NCBI RefSeq assembly: GCF_002699985.1
Contig: NZ_LKBT01000006.1
Coordinates: 1-64,000 of the forward strand
From: Pseudomonas sp. ICMP 561
Lineage (GTDB): Bacteria; Pseudomonadota; Gammaproteobacteria; Pseudomonadales; Pseudomonadaceae
Direction: 5' to 3'
Length of the DNA stretch: 64,000 nucleotides
Shown here piece by piece: positions 10,609 to 18,927 of the stretch. Position 1 is the first letter of the stretch. Each line of letters starts with the position of its first letter. The notes under the pieces are model-generated. The model was not told the DNA's origin. It saw nothing but the letters and a program-made list of their open reading frames with translations, and made no database searches. The position numbers and the translations under genes are program-made.

Positions 10609-12147
10609 GTGAGCCAGTCACTGATTGCAGCCCTGCAGAACCCCGCGCTGTTTCCGCATCCGGTCGAGGGCTTTCAGCTCATCGAAACGCACATTTCGTG
10701 GGTACTGCTCACCGGTCCATTCGTTTACAAATTCAAGAAACCGGTCAACTTCGGTTTTCTGGACTTCACGACGCTTTCAGCGCGTGAACACTTCTGCAAG
10801 GAAGAGCTGCGTCTCAACCAGCGTCTGACCGAAGACCTGTATCTGGAAGTTATCCCGGTGACCGGCAGTGCCGAGGCACCGCAACTGGGTGGCGAAGGCG
10901 AAGTCATCGAATATGCGCTGAAAATGCGCCAGTTCTCGCAAGACGGTTTGTTGAGTACGTTGCAGGCCAATGGCGAGTTGACGTCGACGCACATCGACAA
11001 CATCGCCACGCAGATCGGCCAGTTCCATATTGATGCGCCAAAGGTGGGTGCTGAAAATGAGCTGGGGTCGCCTGACACCGTCATGGCCCCGGTCCTGCAA
11101 AACTTCGAGCAGATTCGCCCGTTAATCAGCGAAAAATCAGACCTGCTGCAACTCGATGCCCTGCAAGCATGGGCTGAATCGAGTTTCGAAAGGCTCAAGC
11201 CCCTGCTCGCCCAGCGTAAAGCCGACGGTTTTATCCGTGAGTGCCACGGCGACATTCATCTGGGCAATATGACCCTGATCGATAACAAGGTCGTGATCTT
11301 CGACTGCATCGAGTTCAACGAACCGTTCCGCATGACCGACGTCTATGCCGATATCGGCTTCCTGGCTATGGACCTGGAAGATCGCGGTCTGAAATCCCTG
11401 GCTCGTCGTCTCATCAGCCAGTATCTGGAACTGACCGGAGACTATCAGGGGCTTGAGCTGCTGAACTTCTATAAAGCCTACCGTGCGCTGGTTCGCGCCA
11501 AGGTTGCGCTTTTCAGCATGCCAGCAGGCGCCGATGCGGTTCAGCGCGGCGCGACCCTGCGTCAATATCGCAATTACGCAAACCTGGCAGAAAGTTACAG
11601 CGCTATTCCTTCGCGCTTCCTGGTTATCACTCACGGCGTATCTGCTGTGGGCAAGAGCCATGTTGCCAAACGTCTTGTGGATTCCCTGGGCGCCGTACGC
11701 CTGCGTTCGGACGTAGAACGTAAACGCATGTTTGCCGGGCAGGACGCCAACCTTTATGACGCTGACGCAAGCCAGGCGACTTATGCACGTCTGCATGAAT
11801 TGGCCGCAGTCGTCCTGCGTGCCGGGTTCCCGGTTGTTATAGATGCAACGTACCTGAAACAGGCTCAGCGCGAGTCGGCGGCAAAAGTTGCCGAAACCAC
11901 TGGCGTGCCGTTCCTGATCCTTGACTGTGATGCCCCCGAAGCAGTCATTGCAGGCTGGCTCGCCCAGCGTCAGGCAGAAAACACAGACCCTTCCGACGCA
12001 ACGCTGGAAGTTATCCGGGCACAGCAGGCTAGCCGTGAACCGCTGACTGCGGAAGAAACCCTGCACAGCAAGCGCGTCGAAACCAACAAAAGCAGCGACC
12101 TCGACAACCTGATCGAAAACCTTCGTCAGCGCCTTCCCGCGCTCTAA
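10609..12147 (+). CDS. Fusion of aminoglycoside-phosphotransferase-like kinase and P-loop ATPase
   Basis: A 512-residue soluble protein with two parts. The N-terminal half (about 1-330) has the kinase-like APH fold, with the catalytic-loop motif HGDIHLGNM and metal motif FDCIEF. The C-terminal third (about 335-512) is a P-loop kinase-like domain with Walker A GVSAVGKSHVAK, similar to the AAA_33 family of small-molecule kinases. The substrate is unknown; homologues are annotated as bifunctional aminoglycoside phosphotransferase/ATP-binding proteins, and resistance should not be assumed. The GTG start at 10609 is preceded by GAAGGA at seven bases. It is monocistronic and divergent from mrcB. 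Confidence 0.85.
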   Translation: MSQSLIAALQNPALFPHPVEGFQLIETHISWVLLTGPFVYKFKKPVNFGFLDFTTLSAREHFCKEELRLNQRLTEDLYLEVIPVTGSAEAPQLGGEGEVIEYALKMRQFSQDGLLSTLQANGELTSTHIDNIATQIGQFHIDAPKVGAENELGSPDTVMAPVLQNFEQIRPLISEKSDLLQLDALQAWAESSFERLKPLLAQRKADGFIRECHGDIHLGNMTLIDNKVVIFDCIEFNEPFRMTDVYADIGFLAMDLEDRGLKSLARRLISQYLELTGDYQGLELLNFYKAYRALVRAKVALFSMPAGADAVQRGATLRQYRNYANLAESYSAIPSRFLVITHGVSAVGKSHVAKRLVDSLGAVRLRSDVERKRMFAGQDANLYDADASQATYARLHELAAVVLRAGFPVVIDATYLKQAQRESAAKVAETTGVPFLILDCDAPEAVIAGWLAQRQAENTDPSDATLEVIRAQQASREPLTAEETLHSKRVETNKSSDLDNLIENLRQRLPAL

Positions 12148-12154
12148 AACAATG

Positions 12155-12194
12155 TTTTGAGCCGTTTAGCAGTTAGTGCTTCACGGCTTCAAAA
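12155..12194 (+). terminator. Hairpin after the kinase-fusion gene
   Basis: An inverted repeat pairs TTTTGAGCCGT with ACGGCTTCAAAA, with one bulge, around a loop of about 17 nt. It has no clean T-run. It may terminate the upstream gene; the right arm overlaps the proposed -35 of the next promoter. Confidence 0.45.
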
Positions 12195-12216
12195 TAGTGG
12201 CGATATACTGGCGTCA
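12180..12216 (+). promoter_or_regulatory. Probable promoter of the pentapeptide-repeat gene
   Basis: -35 TTCACG at 12180-12185 and -10 TATACT at 12204-12209, with an 18-nt spacer. The start would fall near 12216, about 33 bp before the gene. Confidence 0.4.
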
Positions 12217-12248
12217 TAATTCTAACGGAACGGAAAAGCGAGGCGCTT

Positions 12249-12593
12249 ATGAGTCAGCCCAAAGTACTGGATTCCCCGCTGTACGCGATGCTGCGCAATG
12301 ATGATGTTGCGGGGTTCAACCAAGAGAAACCCAAGTCAGGCACCATTGATTTCCGGGGTGGCGACTTCCGCGGGCTGGACTTGCGCAATCTCGACACCGA
12401 CGGCATCGACTTCACCAATGCCTATTTCCGATCCGCTGACTTGCGCGGCCTTGACCTGAGCAGCACCCCACTGGAAGGCGCAAGCATCGCCCACGCACAG
12501 ATCTCGGGGACATTCTTCCCTCGCGAACTGAGCGCTGACGAAATTCTGATGTCGGTCAACTTCGGTACGCGTCTGCGTTACCGTACGCACTGA
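12249..12593 (+). CDS. Pentapeptide repeat-containing protein
   Basis: A 114-residue cytosolic protein. Residues about 35-85 form a run of A(D/N)LXX-type pentapeptide repeats (for example GGDFRGLDLRNLD and FRSADLRGLDLSS), which should fold as one short right-handed quadrilateral helix. The N-terminal 30 residues and the FGTRLRYRTH tail lie outside the repeat. Some pentapeptide-repeat proteins mimic DNA and bind gyrase, but this one has only about ten repeats and no such evidence. The ATG at 12249 follows GCGAGGCG. It is monocistronic and conserved-looking, with no assigned function. Confidence 0.85.
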   Translation: MSQPKVLDSPLYAMLRNDDVAGFNQEKPKSGTIDFRGGDFRGLDLRNLDTDGIDFTNAYFRSADLRGLDLSSTPLEGASIAHAQISGTFFPRELSADEILMSVNFGTRLRYRTH

Positions 12594-12792
12594 TTTCAGC
12601 GCACGTCCCGCCTCGATCAAGCCCGCATGCGCAATGCATGCCGGGCTGGCTCTGCGCAGCCTCCCGCCCACTGATCACCTGACGCTATCTACCCGATCAC
12701 CTGCCCTGCACCTTTTCCTCCGAACGCTACAATTCCTTAAGACTTGCCAGGTTTTCACCCACAGTCATAGCTCAGCATCGCACGGAGGCATG

Positions 12793-13116
12793 ATGAACGA
12801 TGAACTGCAACACCTGAAAAACGTCGGCAAGACTTCAGCCCAATGGTTGCACGCCGTGGGCATACACAGTGCTTCTGATTTACGTCGTATGGGCGCTGTA
12901 GATGCTTATCAGGCAGTTCGAAAGCGGGGATTTCGAGCAACCAAAGTGTTGTTGTATGCGATTGAGGCAGCTTTGATGGATATTCATTGGATTGACCTGC
13001 CCATAGATCGCAAGGACGCTTTGAACAGACAGGTCAACCACCGCAGAGGTCTTGGAAAGGGGCTGATTGAGCCCGCTCAGAAAATAGATGAAAAGAAGTC
13101 ATTGACTTGCAAATGA
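12793..13116 (+). CDS. TfoX/Sxy C-terminal domain protein
   Basis: A 107-residue protein consisting of a TfoX C-terminal-like helix-hairpin domain (LKNVGKTSAQWLHAVGI, then 'DAYQAVRKRGFRATKVLLYA' and the ALMDIHW segment). Full-length TfoX/Sxy has an extra N-terminal domain and controls natural competence; that domain is absent here, so a competence role is not supported. The start is the second of two ATGs (12790 or 12793), chosen for spacing from GGAGG at 12784. The 3' end is unusual: the last codons and stop overlap the -35 and Fur box of the PrrF small RNA gene. Confidence 0.8.
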   Translation: MNDELQHLKNVGKTSAQWLHAVGIHSASDLRRMGAVDAYQAVRKRGFRATKVLLYAIEAALMDIHWIDLPIDRKDALNRQVNHRRGLGKGLIEPAQKIDEKKSLTCK

Positions 13117-13133
13117 GAATCGATATGATTATC
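13102..13133 (+). promoter_or_regulatory. prrF promoter with overlapping Fur box
   Basis: -35 TTGACT at 13102-13107 and -10 TATGAT at 13124-13129 with a 16-nt spacer. The segment 13115-13133 matches 13 of 19 positions of the Fur consensus GATAATGATAATCATTATC and covers the -10, so iron-loaded Fur would block polymerase. The -35 lies inside the last codons of the upstream gene. Confidence 0.85.
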
Positions 13134-13135
13134 AC

Positions 13136-13247
13136 AACCGGTCGCGAGACTGGCCGATAACTGAAAGACCTTGGTTCGGACTTTCAGATTATCTCCTCAT
13201 CAGGCTAATCACGGTTTTTGACCCGGCTTTTTGCCGGGTCTTTTTTT
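13136..13247 (+). ncRNA. prrF: PrrF iron-responsive small RNA
   Basis: PrrF is the Pseudomonas functional counterpart of RyhB. It is made under iron starvation and pairs with mRNAs of iron-containing proteins (such as sodB and TCA-cycle enzymes) to spare iron. The 112-nt locus contains sequence I recognise as the conserved PrrF body: GTCGCGAGACTGGCC, then CTGAAAGACCTTGG pairing with GGACTTTCAG as a hairpin, and the unpaired segment ATCTCCTCATCAGGCTAATC used for target pairing. It ends in a strong terminator hairpin and T7. Whether it corresponds to PrrF1 or PrrF2 cannot be decided here; only one copy is in the window. Confidence 0.92.
13220..13247 (+). terminator. Rho-independent terminator of PrrF
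   Basis: Stem GACCCGGC/GCCGGGTC with a T5 loop, followed by seven T. It is the 3' end of the small RNA and the last element before convergent deoC. Confidence 0.95.
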
Positions 13248-13290
13248 GCCCGCGATTTCTTCTCGACGGGCAAAAAAAGCAAACCGTTTA

Positions 13291-14079
13291 TTAGTAGCCG
13301 TCACCACGCGAACCCGGTTCAGCAACCCCGAGCTTTGACAGGATGTCGTCCAGCAGGCTCGACCCCACCAGCCTGACGCGTTCATCACTGACCCACTGCG
13401 GACCGAAGCGCGCGCGAGCCATTTCGATAAATTGTCTGGCGTCATCGAGGGTCCGCAAGCCGCCACAGAACTTGAGCCCTACCTGCCCACCGACCTCTAC
13501 CAGACTTTCAAGCATGACTCGCACAGCCTGTATAGTCGGAGGCGTCACCAGCTTGCCGGTGCTGGTCTTGATAAAGTTGGCACCCGCAATGATTGCCGCC
13601 AGACAGGCGTCACGAATGATCTGCGGATCGCGCAGATCGCCAACTTCCAGAGTCACTGTGAGCACCATGTCCGGCCCGCACGCTGCACGACATGAAGCAA
13701 CCATATTTGCCCCGGTCTGCTGATCGCCTGACAGCAGCGTGCGGAACGGATAAACCAGGTCGATCTCGTCGGCCCCGGACATGACTGCGGCGCGCGTTTC
13801 CGACATCACAGCTTCTTCATTCGCAGAACCGTAGGGGAAATTGACCACGGCGACTACGCGAATATCGCGGTGCTGAAGTCGATCCAGGGTCGTGCGAGCC
13901 AGCAACACGAATCGCGGATACACACAAATTGCCGCGATCGGCCCCAACGGTGTCATCGCCCGATGACACAAGCCAACGATGCGCGACTCGGTGTCGTCAA
14001 CATCCAGCGCCATCAAATCAAACAGGCTGATCGCCTGGCGTGCCAATTGCTCATCTTCAGTGGAGATGTCCATGCTCAT
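13291..14079 (-). CDS. deoC: Deoxyribose-phosphate aldolase
   Basis: A class I aldolase that splits 2-deoxyribose-5-phosphate into glyceraldehyde-3-phosphate and acetaldehyde in deoxynucleoside catabolism. The 262-residue protein keeps the E. coli-type catalytic set: the proton-relay D107 in ADEIDLVYP, the Schiff-base K171 in FIKTSTGK and K203 in GLKFCGG. The product length matches the E. coli enzyme. The start at 14079 (MSMDIS) could be two codons shorter. It stands alone here, with no other deo genes in the window, and converges on PrrF. Confidence 0.93.
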   Translation of the reverse strand: MSMDISTEDEQLARQAISLFDLMALDVDDTESRIVGLCHRAMTPLGPIAAICVYPRFVLLARTTLDRLQHRDIRVVAVVNFPYGSANEEAVMSETRAAVMSGADEIDLVYPFRTLLSGDQQTGANMVASCRAACGPDMVLTVTLEVGDLRDPQIIRDACLAAIIAGANFIKTSTGKLVTPPTIQAVRVMLESLVEVGGQVGLKFCGGLRTLDDARQFIEMARARFGPQWVSDERVRLVGSSLLDDILSKLGVAEPGSRGDGY

Positions 14080-14366
14080 GTGCCGTCCTCGAACGCTTCA
14101 AAATGAAAGCGAGAACATATAGGAGCGAGGGGCATGCAGGTGCCCGACAAGGCAGAGAGAGAGGAGTACTACGTGATTACAGGAAATTTCCGAAGTAAAA
14201 GTCGGTGTCTGAGTTTGGTATGCGGCATCAGGAGTCTGGATTGAAATGCAGCACCCTGTGGGAGCCGGGTTGATCGCGATAAGGCTGGACGCAATTCACT
14301 TTAGACGCGTCCAACCGTATCGTCGGAATGCCGCCCAGACCAAGCACCGCTCCCAGGTTCCACAAT
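14080..14366. repeat. Intergenic region with a diverged REP pair
   Basis: No gene is seen between deoC and the REPIN at 14367. A degenerate inverted pair, TGTGGGAGC near 14256 and GCTCCCAGGTTCCACA near 14350-14365, looks like an eroded REP doublet of a third type, distinct from the two better-preserved families in the window. Nothing else is recognisable. Confidence 0.4.
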
Positions 14367-14460
14367 CCCGTAGGACCGGCTTTAGCCGGGAGGGCGTCGG
14401 TACATTCGCTAAATTTTCTTCGTCAGAAATACCGCTCTCCCGGCTAAAGCAAGTCCTACA
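14367..14460. repeat. REPIN, family 1
   Basis: Two inverted REP arms, CCCGTAGGACCGGC-TTTA-GCCGGGAGGG on the left and CTCCCGGCTAAAGC-AAGTCCTACA on the right, enclose a spacer of about 40 bp. The right arm has drifted (AAGC-AAGT instead of AAGC-CGGT). The same element recurs at 24097, 30447, 31200 and 38145. Confidence 0.85.
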
Positions 14461-14590
14461 AGATCAAGCTTGAAGACAAACATAGATCTCCCACAGCGTC
14501 CGCCGCATCTAAAGATATCCCCAACCCCGAAAAGAACTGCCACAATTTGCCGCTTGAGAAACAACGTCACGAGCCCCAACGGAGGCCCAG

Positions 14591-14920
14591 GTGAAATTGC
14601 TCTGCACCGGAGATCAACTGCCGGAAGCCCAAAGCCGCGGGTTTGAAATCAATGGTCGCAAGCTGTTTGCCACAAGGCGTAACGGGCAGGTGTTCGTCTA
14701 TGACAACCGCTGCCCGCATCGTGGCATACCGCTGGAATGGCAGCCGGACCAGTTTCTGGACCCAAGCGCCAGCCTGATTCACTGCGCCACTCATGGAGCC
14801 TTGTTCCTGATTGAAAGCGGCGAATGCGTCGCAGGCCCCTGTGAAGGAAGATCTCTGACCGGAATTACCAGCCACGAAGACCATCAAGGCATCTGGATCG
14901 ACATACCCGGCGGCAACTGA
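14591..14920 (+). CDS. Rieske [2Fe-2S] domain protein
   Basis: A 109-residue protein that is one Rieske domain. The cluster ligands are C41-x-H43 and C65-x-x-H68 (CPHRG and CATHGA), with the usual G/S-rich loop after the second pair. It is cytosolic, with no signal or membrane anchor. Small Rieske proteins serve as ferredoxins for oxygenases or as nitrite-reductase-like small subunits, but no partner is beside it. The GTG start at 14591 follows GGAGG by five bases. Its 3' end overlaps that of sfsA by 37 bp in convergent orientation. Confidence 0.9.
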   Translation: MKLLCTGDQLPEAQSRGFEINGRKLFATRRNGQVFVYDNRCPHRGIPLEWQPDQFLDPSASLIHCATHGALFLIESGECVAGPCEGRSLTGITSHEDHQGIWIDIPGGN

Positions 14921-15639
14921 TCAGGCTCTTTTGCCCAGCGAAGCTGCAATGGCCGATCAATGAAGATTTCTTCGGGCGTCAACTGCACGCCATACGCCAA
15001 AACTTCAACGCCCGCCGCGACTGCCTCGCGCAATGCAGCGGCGTAGCCTGGGTCAACTTCCTCGGCAGGCCGCACGGCCTCGATGTCGGTCAGGTTCACG
15101 CAATACAACAACACGGCACGTACACCCTCGCGCGCCAGGTTCGCCAACTCCCGCAAGTGTCGTGCGCCACGCTGGGTGACCGCATCCGGAAACGCGGCCA
15201 CCGCTGAGCCATCAAAACCCAGGGTGACACTTTTGACCTCGACGTAGGCTGGACCCTGCGGGTAATCCAGCCGGAAATCCACCCGGCTTTTTTCCTGACC
15301 ATAGGCCACTTCGCGCTTGAGAGCGGTAAAGCCGTTCAACTCGGTGATCACCCCGGCGCGTAACGCTTCTTCCACCAGGGCGTTGGCACGTCCGGTGTTG
15401 ACGCACGCCAGACGTCCCTGTGGGGTTTCGCTGATTTCCCAGGTGCCCGGCAACTTGCGCTTAGGGTCATTGGAGCGGCTGAACCACACACGCCCGCCCG
15501 GCATCATGCAATTGAACATCGAGCCGGTATTAGGGCAATGGATGGTCAGCAACTCACCGCTGTCGGTTTGAATGTCCGCGAGAAAGCGCTTGTAGCGCAC
15601 CAACAACACACCTTGTTCAAGATTCGGAGAAAAACGCAT
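14884..15639 (-). CDS. sfsA: Sugar fermentation stimulation protein SfsA
   Basis: A 251-residue SfsA protein, slightly longer than the usual 235 or so. It has an N-terminal OB-like domain and a C-terminal nuclease-like domain with the conserved [13 protein letters not shown] and [10 protein letters not shown] motifs (the D-ExK pattern of restriction-nuclease folds). In E. coli, extra copies stimulate maltose use and a nucleic-acid-binding role is proposed; the true function is uncertain. The ATG at 15639 overlaps the stop of the upstream aminotransferase gene (ATGA), so the two are an operon. Confidence 0.93.
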   Translation of the reverse strand: MRFSPNLEQGVLLVRYKRFLADIQTDSGELLTIHCPNTGSMFNCMMPGGRVWFSRSNDPKRKLPGTWEISETPQGRLACVNTGRANALVEEALRAGVITELNGFTALKREVAYGQEKSRVDFRLDYPQGPAYVEVKSVTLGFDGSAVAAFPDAVTQRGARHLRELANLAREGVRAVLLYCVNLTDIEAVRPAEEVDPGYAAALREAVAAGVEVLAYGVQLTPEEIFIDRPLQLRWAKEPDQLPPGMSIQMP

Positions 15640-16811
15640 CAGCCTTGCCAGCTCCTTAGCCCGCGAGCAATTCGCTCAACCGCCTCCTGCAAACGCGGCA
15701 GGCTCTGGGTGTAGGCGAAGCGCACATGGTGCCCCGCCTGGAAGCGCCCGAAGTCCAGTCCCGGCGTGATTGCAACGTGCTCGGTTTCAAGGAAGTGCTG
15801 GCAAAACGAGTAGGCATCGCCCCCGAACGCGGTGATGTCGGCATACAAATAGAACGCGCCTTCTGGCTCAACCGCGATACCGAAGCCCAACTCGCGCAAA
15901 GCTGGTAACAGATAATCCCGGCGCAAGCCGAACTCGGCACGGCGCTGCTCAAGGATTTCCAGCGTCTGCGGCTCGAAGCAGGCGAGTGCCGCGTACTGCG
16001 CCATGCTTGGCGCACTGATGTAAAGATTCTGAGCCAGCTTTTCCAGATCAGCGACCGCATCGTGAGGCGCGACCAGCCACCCAAGACGCCAACCGGTCAT
16101 GCCGAAATATTTCGAAAAACTATTCAACACGAATGCATCATCGTCGACTTCCAGCACGCTGGCTGCATCGGTGCCGTACGTCAGGCCGTGGTAAATCTCG
16201 TCCACTACCAGATGACCGTTCCGCACCTTGAGCGCCGAGGAAAGCCCAGCCAATTCATCGCGACTCAACAATGTACCCGTCGGGTTTGCAGGCGATGCGA
16301 CCAGCGCGCCGACACTGTCTTTATCCCAATGCCTTGCCACCAGATCCGGGGTGAGTTGATAACGCTCCTGAGGACCGACCGGCACCAATTGCGCCGCGCC
16401 TTCAACAAGGCGCAGAAAATGCCGGTTACACGGGTAACCAGGGTCTGCCAGCAGCCAGTGCTTACCGGGGTCGACCAGCAAACTGCTGGCCAGCAGCAGC
16501 GCGCCGGAGCCGCCAGGCGTGACCAGAATCCGGCCGGGGTCGACGTTCACGCCATAACGCTGGGCATAAAACCCGGCAATGGCTTCGCGCAATTCAGGCA
16601 GGCCGCGAGCTGCGGTGTAACGGGTTTTACCGGCCGCCAACGCAGCCTGTCCAGCCGCAATAATGGGCTCGGCCGTCGTGAAATCGGGCTCGCCAATCTC
16701 CAGATGAATCACGTCATGCCCGGCGGCCTGCAGCTCGTTGGCACGCGCCAGCAGCGCCATGACATGAAAGGGTTCGATGGCGCGACTGCGCGCACTGTAG
16801 GGCTGAGCCAT
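15639..16811 (-). CDS. Class I/II PLP-dependent aminotransferase
   Basis: A 390-residue fold-type I aminotransferase. The PLP lysine lies in [16 protein letters not shown], the phosphate-binding and aspartate motifs are in [11 protein letters not shown] and VVDEIYHGL, and the C-terminal arginine motif for the substrate carboxylate is in [10 protein letters not shown]. The start at 16811 (MAQPYSARS) is preceded by AAGGAAGG. A reading from 16940 lacks a ribosome site and adds 43 unsupported residues. Homologues are called aspartate/aromatic aminotransferases or AlaA-like; the substrate cannot be set from sequence. It is coupled to sfsA. Confidence 0.88.
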   Translation of the reverse strand: MAQPYSARSRAIEPFHVMALLARANELQAAGHDVIHLEIGEPDFTTAEPIIAAGQAALAAGKTRYTAARGLPELREAIAGFYAQRYGVNVDPGRILVTPGGSGALLLASSLLVDPGKHWLLADPGYPCNRHFLRLVEGAAQLVPVGPQERYQLTPDLVARHWDKDSVGALVASPANPTGTLLSRDELAGLSSALKVRNGHLVVDEIYHGLTYGTDAASVLEVDDDAFVLNSFSKYFGMTGWRLGWLVAPHDAVADLEKLAQNLYISAPSMAQYAALACFEPQTLEILEQRRAEFGLRRDYLLPALRELGFGIAVEPEGAFYLYADITAFGGDAYSFCQHFLETEHVAITPGLDFGRFQAGHHVRFAYTQSLPRLQEAVERIARGLRSWQG

Positions 16812-17169
16812 TGACCTTCCTTTAAATCTGATCGAGGTCGGATGCCTGTCAGGCATGCGAAAAGTGATGAGCGATTCTACCCAAGCACCCGCCCCTACAG
16901 GAAAGTTAATAAACCCCGAAAAACAGTGGATGGTGAGCAATAAGCCATTGAAAAGAGTGTGATCCTCTCAAGGCGTTGAACGTTTTAATCAGCCTTGCGT
17001 CTGTAGCAACGGCCATTCACCGCCCAGCTCGAATGCACGCTCGACAACCGGGAGTAGCGCGCTCCGATTCGATCTGGTAAGTTCGCCCGCTTGCAGCCGC
17101 AGGGCCGGCAGGTGCCGGTGATGGATATTTTCCTGCGCAATGGATTAAAGAGTGAGAGGCGGTCCATTC
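16812..17169. other. Intergenic region between the aminotransferase gene and dksA
   Basis: These 358 bp should hold the divergent promoters for the aminotransferase operon and dksA, but no convincing -35/-10 pair stands out. A short palindrome (ATGCCTGTCAGGCAT near 16842) and a weak hairpin (TTGAAAAGAG / CCTCTCAA near 16948-16970) are visible. No gene or REP element is seen. Confidence 0.3.
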
Positions 17170-17613
17170 ATGCCCACCCAAGAAAAGCAGCAGACCAACC
17201 AGCTGGACGGTGACTTCAAGCCTTACGAAAGCAGTAAGGGTGAGGAGTACATGGGCAAGCCCATGCGCGAACACTTCACAAAAATCCTCACCAACTGGAA
17301 ACAGCAGTTGATGAAGGAAGTTGATCGCACCATGACTCACATGAAGGACGAAGCTGCGAACTTTCCTGATCCGGCCGACCGTGCCAGCCAGGAAGAAGAG
17401 TTCAGCCTTGAACTGCGTGCTCGTGATCGCGAACGCAAACTGATCAAAAAGATCGACAAGACGCTGCAACTGATCGAAGACGAAGAATACGGCTGGTGCG
17501 AGTCCTGCGGCGTAGAGATCGGCATCCGCCGCCTCGAAGCCCGTCCGACAGCCGACCAGTGCGTCGACTGCAAGACATTGGCAGAAATCAAGGAAAAGCA
17601 GGTCGGCAAGTAA
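17170..17613 (+). CDS. dksA: RNA polymerase-binding transcription factor DksA
   Basis: DksA binds the secondary channel of RNA polymerase and, with ppGpp, represses stable-RNA promoters and activates amino-acid promoters. The 147-residue protein has the coiled coil with acidic tip residues D67 and D70 in FPDPADRAS, and a four-cysteine zinc finger (C110, C113, C131, C134). The ATG at 17170 gives the usual family length; a GTG at 17152 would add six residues. Gene order dksA-gluQ is conserved in gamma-proteobacteria. The stable-RNA-type promoters at 1-205 are the kind DksA controls. Confidence 0.97.
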   Translation: MPTQEKQQTNQLDGDFKPYESSKGEEYMGKPMREHFTKILTNWKQQLMKEVDRTMTHMKDEAANFPDPADRASQEEEFSLELRARDRERKLIKKIDKTLQLIEDEEYGWCESCGVEIGIRRLEARPTADQCVDCKTLAEIKEKQVGK

Positions 17614-17637
17614 CACGACCCGCAACCTTGCATACAC

Positions 17638-17668
17638 AAAGGACGCTCCGGCGTCCTTTGTTGTTTTT
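17638..17668 (+). terminator. Intrinsic terminator after dksA
   Basis: Stem AAAGGACGC/GCGTCCTTT around TCCG, followed by GTTGTTTTT. Confidence 0.9.
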
Positions 17669-17734
17669 GAGCTCAACCAATCCCCCCACCACATCGATTG
17701 AATTGGAATGCTCACCCTCTGGGGTTGCGCTCTT

Positions 17735-17826
17735 CTGTTGGAGCGAGGCTTGCCCGCGAAGAACGATTACTCGGTAAAGCTGATACACCGCAGCGCCTGA
17801 TTCGCGGGCAAGCCTCGCTCCAACAG
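17735..17826. repeat. REPIN, family 2
   Basis: Inverted arms CTGTTGGAGCGAGGCTTG-CCCGCGAA and TTCGCGGGCAAGCCTCGCTCCAACAG are exact reverse complements around a loop of about 40 bp. A second copy is at 33532-33622. It sits between the dksA terminator and gluQ. Confidence 0.88.
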
Positions 17827-17916
17827 GTGAACGGACGCAGGCATATATAAAGTCTCCTGAGGTTTGGCGTCTTTTCAGTCTCGAAGCAAACCCCAATCTC
17901 CAGTAACATCCGCCCC

Positions 17917-18804
17917 ATGAAATCCCCCTCCTACATCGGGCGCTTTGCGCCAACGCCCAGCGGTTATCTGCACTTCGGCTCACTGGTCGCGGCGCTGGCG
18001 TCTTATCTTGACGCGCGCTCAGTGGGTGGGCAGTGGTTGATGCGCATGGAAGACCTCGATCCACCGCGGGAAGTCGCGGGCGCACAACGGGCAATTATTG
18101 AAACGCTCGAACGCTATGGCTTTGAATGGGATGGACAACTGGTTACCCAAAGTCATCGCCACGATGCCTATCAGGAAATCATCAATCGCTGGTTCAGCCA
18201 CGGTCTTGCCTACGCTTGTACCTGCTCGCGCAAACAGCTTGAACCCTTTCAGGGTGTTTACCCGGGTACCTGCAGAAATGCCGGGCACTCGCCTGATAAC
18301 GCAGCCATTCGTATTCGCGTACCCGAACTGCTGTACCGGTTTGAAGATCGTGTTCAAGGCTCGTTTCAGCAACACCTTGGCCGTGAAGTGGGTGACTTTG
18401 TGATCCGTCGTCGCGACGGGTTTTACGCGTATCAACTGGCGGTCGTCATCGACGACGCCCTGCAGGGTGTGACCGATATTGTCCGCGGTGCCGACCTGCT
18501 CGACTCCACGCCGCGCCAGCTGTACCTCCAGGAATTGCTCGGCGCACCACAGCCGCGTTATCTGCATGTGCCGCTCATCACCCAGCCCGACGGTAACAAG
18601 CTGGGGAAAAGCTACCGCTCGCCGCCACTGGAGGCCGATCAGGCAATTCCACTGTTGTTGCGAGCCTTGCGCGCACTCGGCCAGGAACCAGAATCGGCGC
18701 TCGCTTACGGCACGCCCCAGGAGGTTCTGAAATGGGCAATCGAGCGCTGGAACGTTTCCGCCATTCCGCGCGTACGGAACCTTGAAGAAGCCCGGATAGA
18801 CTGA
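17917..18804 (+). CDS. gluQ: Glutamyl-Q tRNA(Asp) synthetase
   Basis: GluQ (YadB) attaches glutamate to queuosine in the wobble position of tRNA-Asp, not to the tRNA end. It is a GluRS catalytic core without the anticodon-binding domain; 295 residues fits. Class I signatures are present as PSGYLHFGS (14-22) and KLGKS (about 228-232). The zinc ligands C101, C103, Y115 and C119 fall at the same numbers as in E. coli GluQ. The ATG at 17917 has no clear ribosome site. A family-2 REPIN separates it from dksA, so it probably has its own promoter. Confidence 0.95.
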   Translation: MKSPSYIGRFAPTPSGYLHFGSLVAALASYLDARSVGGQWLMRMEDLDPPREVAGAQRAIIETLERYGFEWDGQLVTQSHRHDAYQEIINRWFSHGLAYACTCSRKQLEPFQGVYPGTCRNAGHSPDNAAIRIRVPELLYRFEDRVQGSFQQHLGREVGDFVIRRRDGFYAYQLAVVIDDALQGVTDIVRGADLLDSTPRQLYLQELLGAPQPRYLHVPLITQPDGNKLGKSYRSPPLEADQAIPLLLRALRALGQEPESALAYGTPQEVLKWAIERWNVSAIPRVRNLEEARID

Positions 18805-18852
18805 GATAGAGCGCTCGCCGCAAACTGGCATGGATGGCAGCTTACGCGACAC

Positions 18853-18887
18853 TTGCAGGTTGCCCGCCATCCGTTACCATGCCGCTC
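18853..18887 (+). promoter_or_regulatory. Possible promoter of cbrX-cbrA
   Basis: TTGCAG at 18853-18858 and TACCAT at 18875-18880 with a 16-nt spacer, ahead of the ribosome site GAAGGAGG at 18916. A moderate match only. Confidence 0.35.
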
Positions 18888-18927
18888 CTCAACTGCCGCA
18901 ACGCGAATGAATCGTGAAGGAGGCCAA

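Noticed and set aside
10609..12147. Aminoglycoside resistance gene
   Set aside because: Only the fold is shared; fused P-loop domain and core chromosomal setting argue for a housekeeping enzyme.
12626..12651. Terminator after the pentapeptide gene (GCCCGCATGC/GCATGCCGGGC)
   Set aside because: Imperfect stem and no T-run; not strong enough to call.
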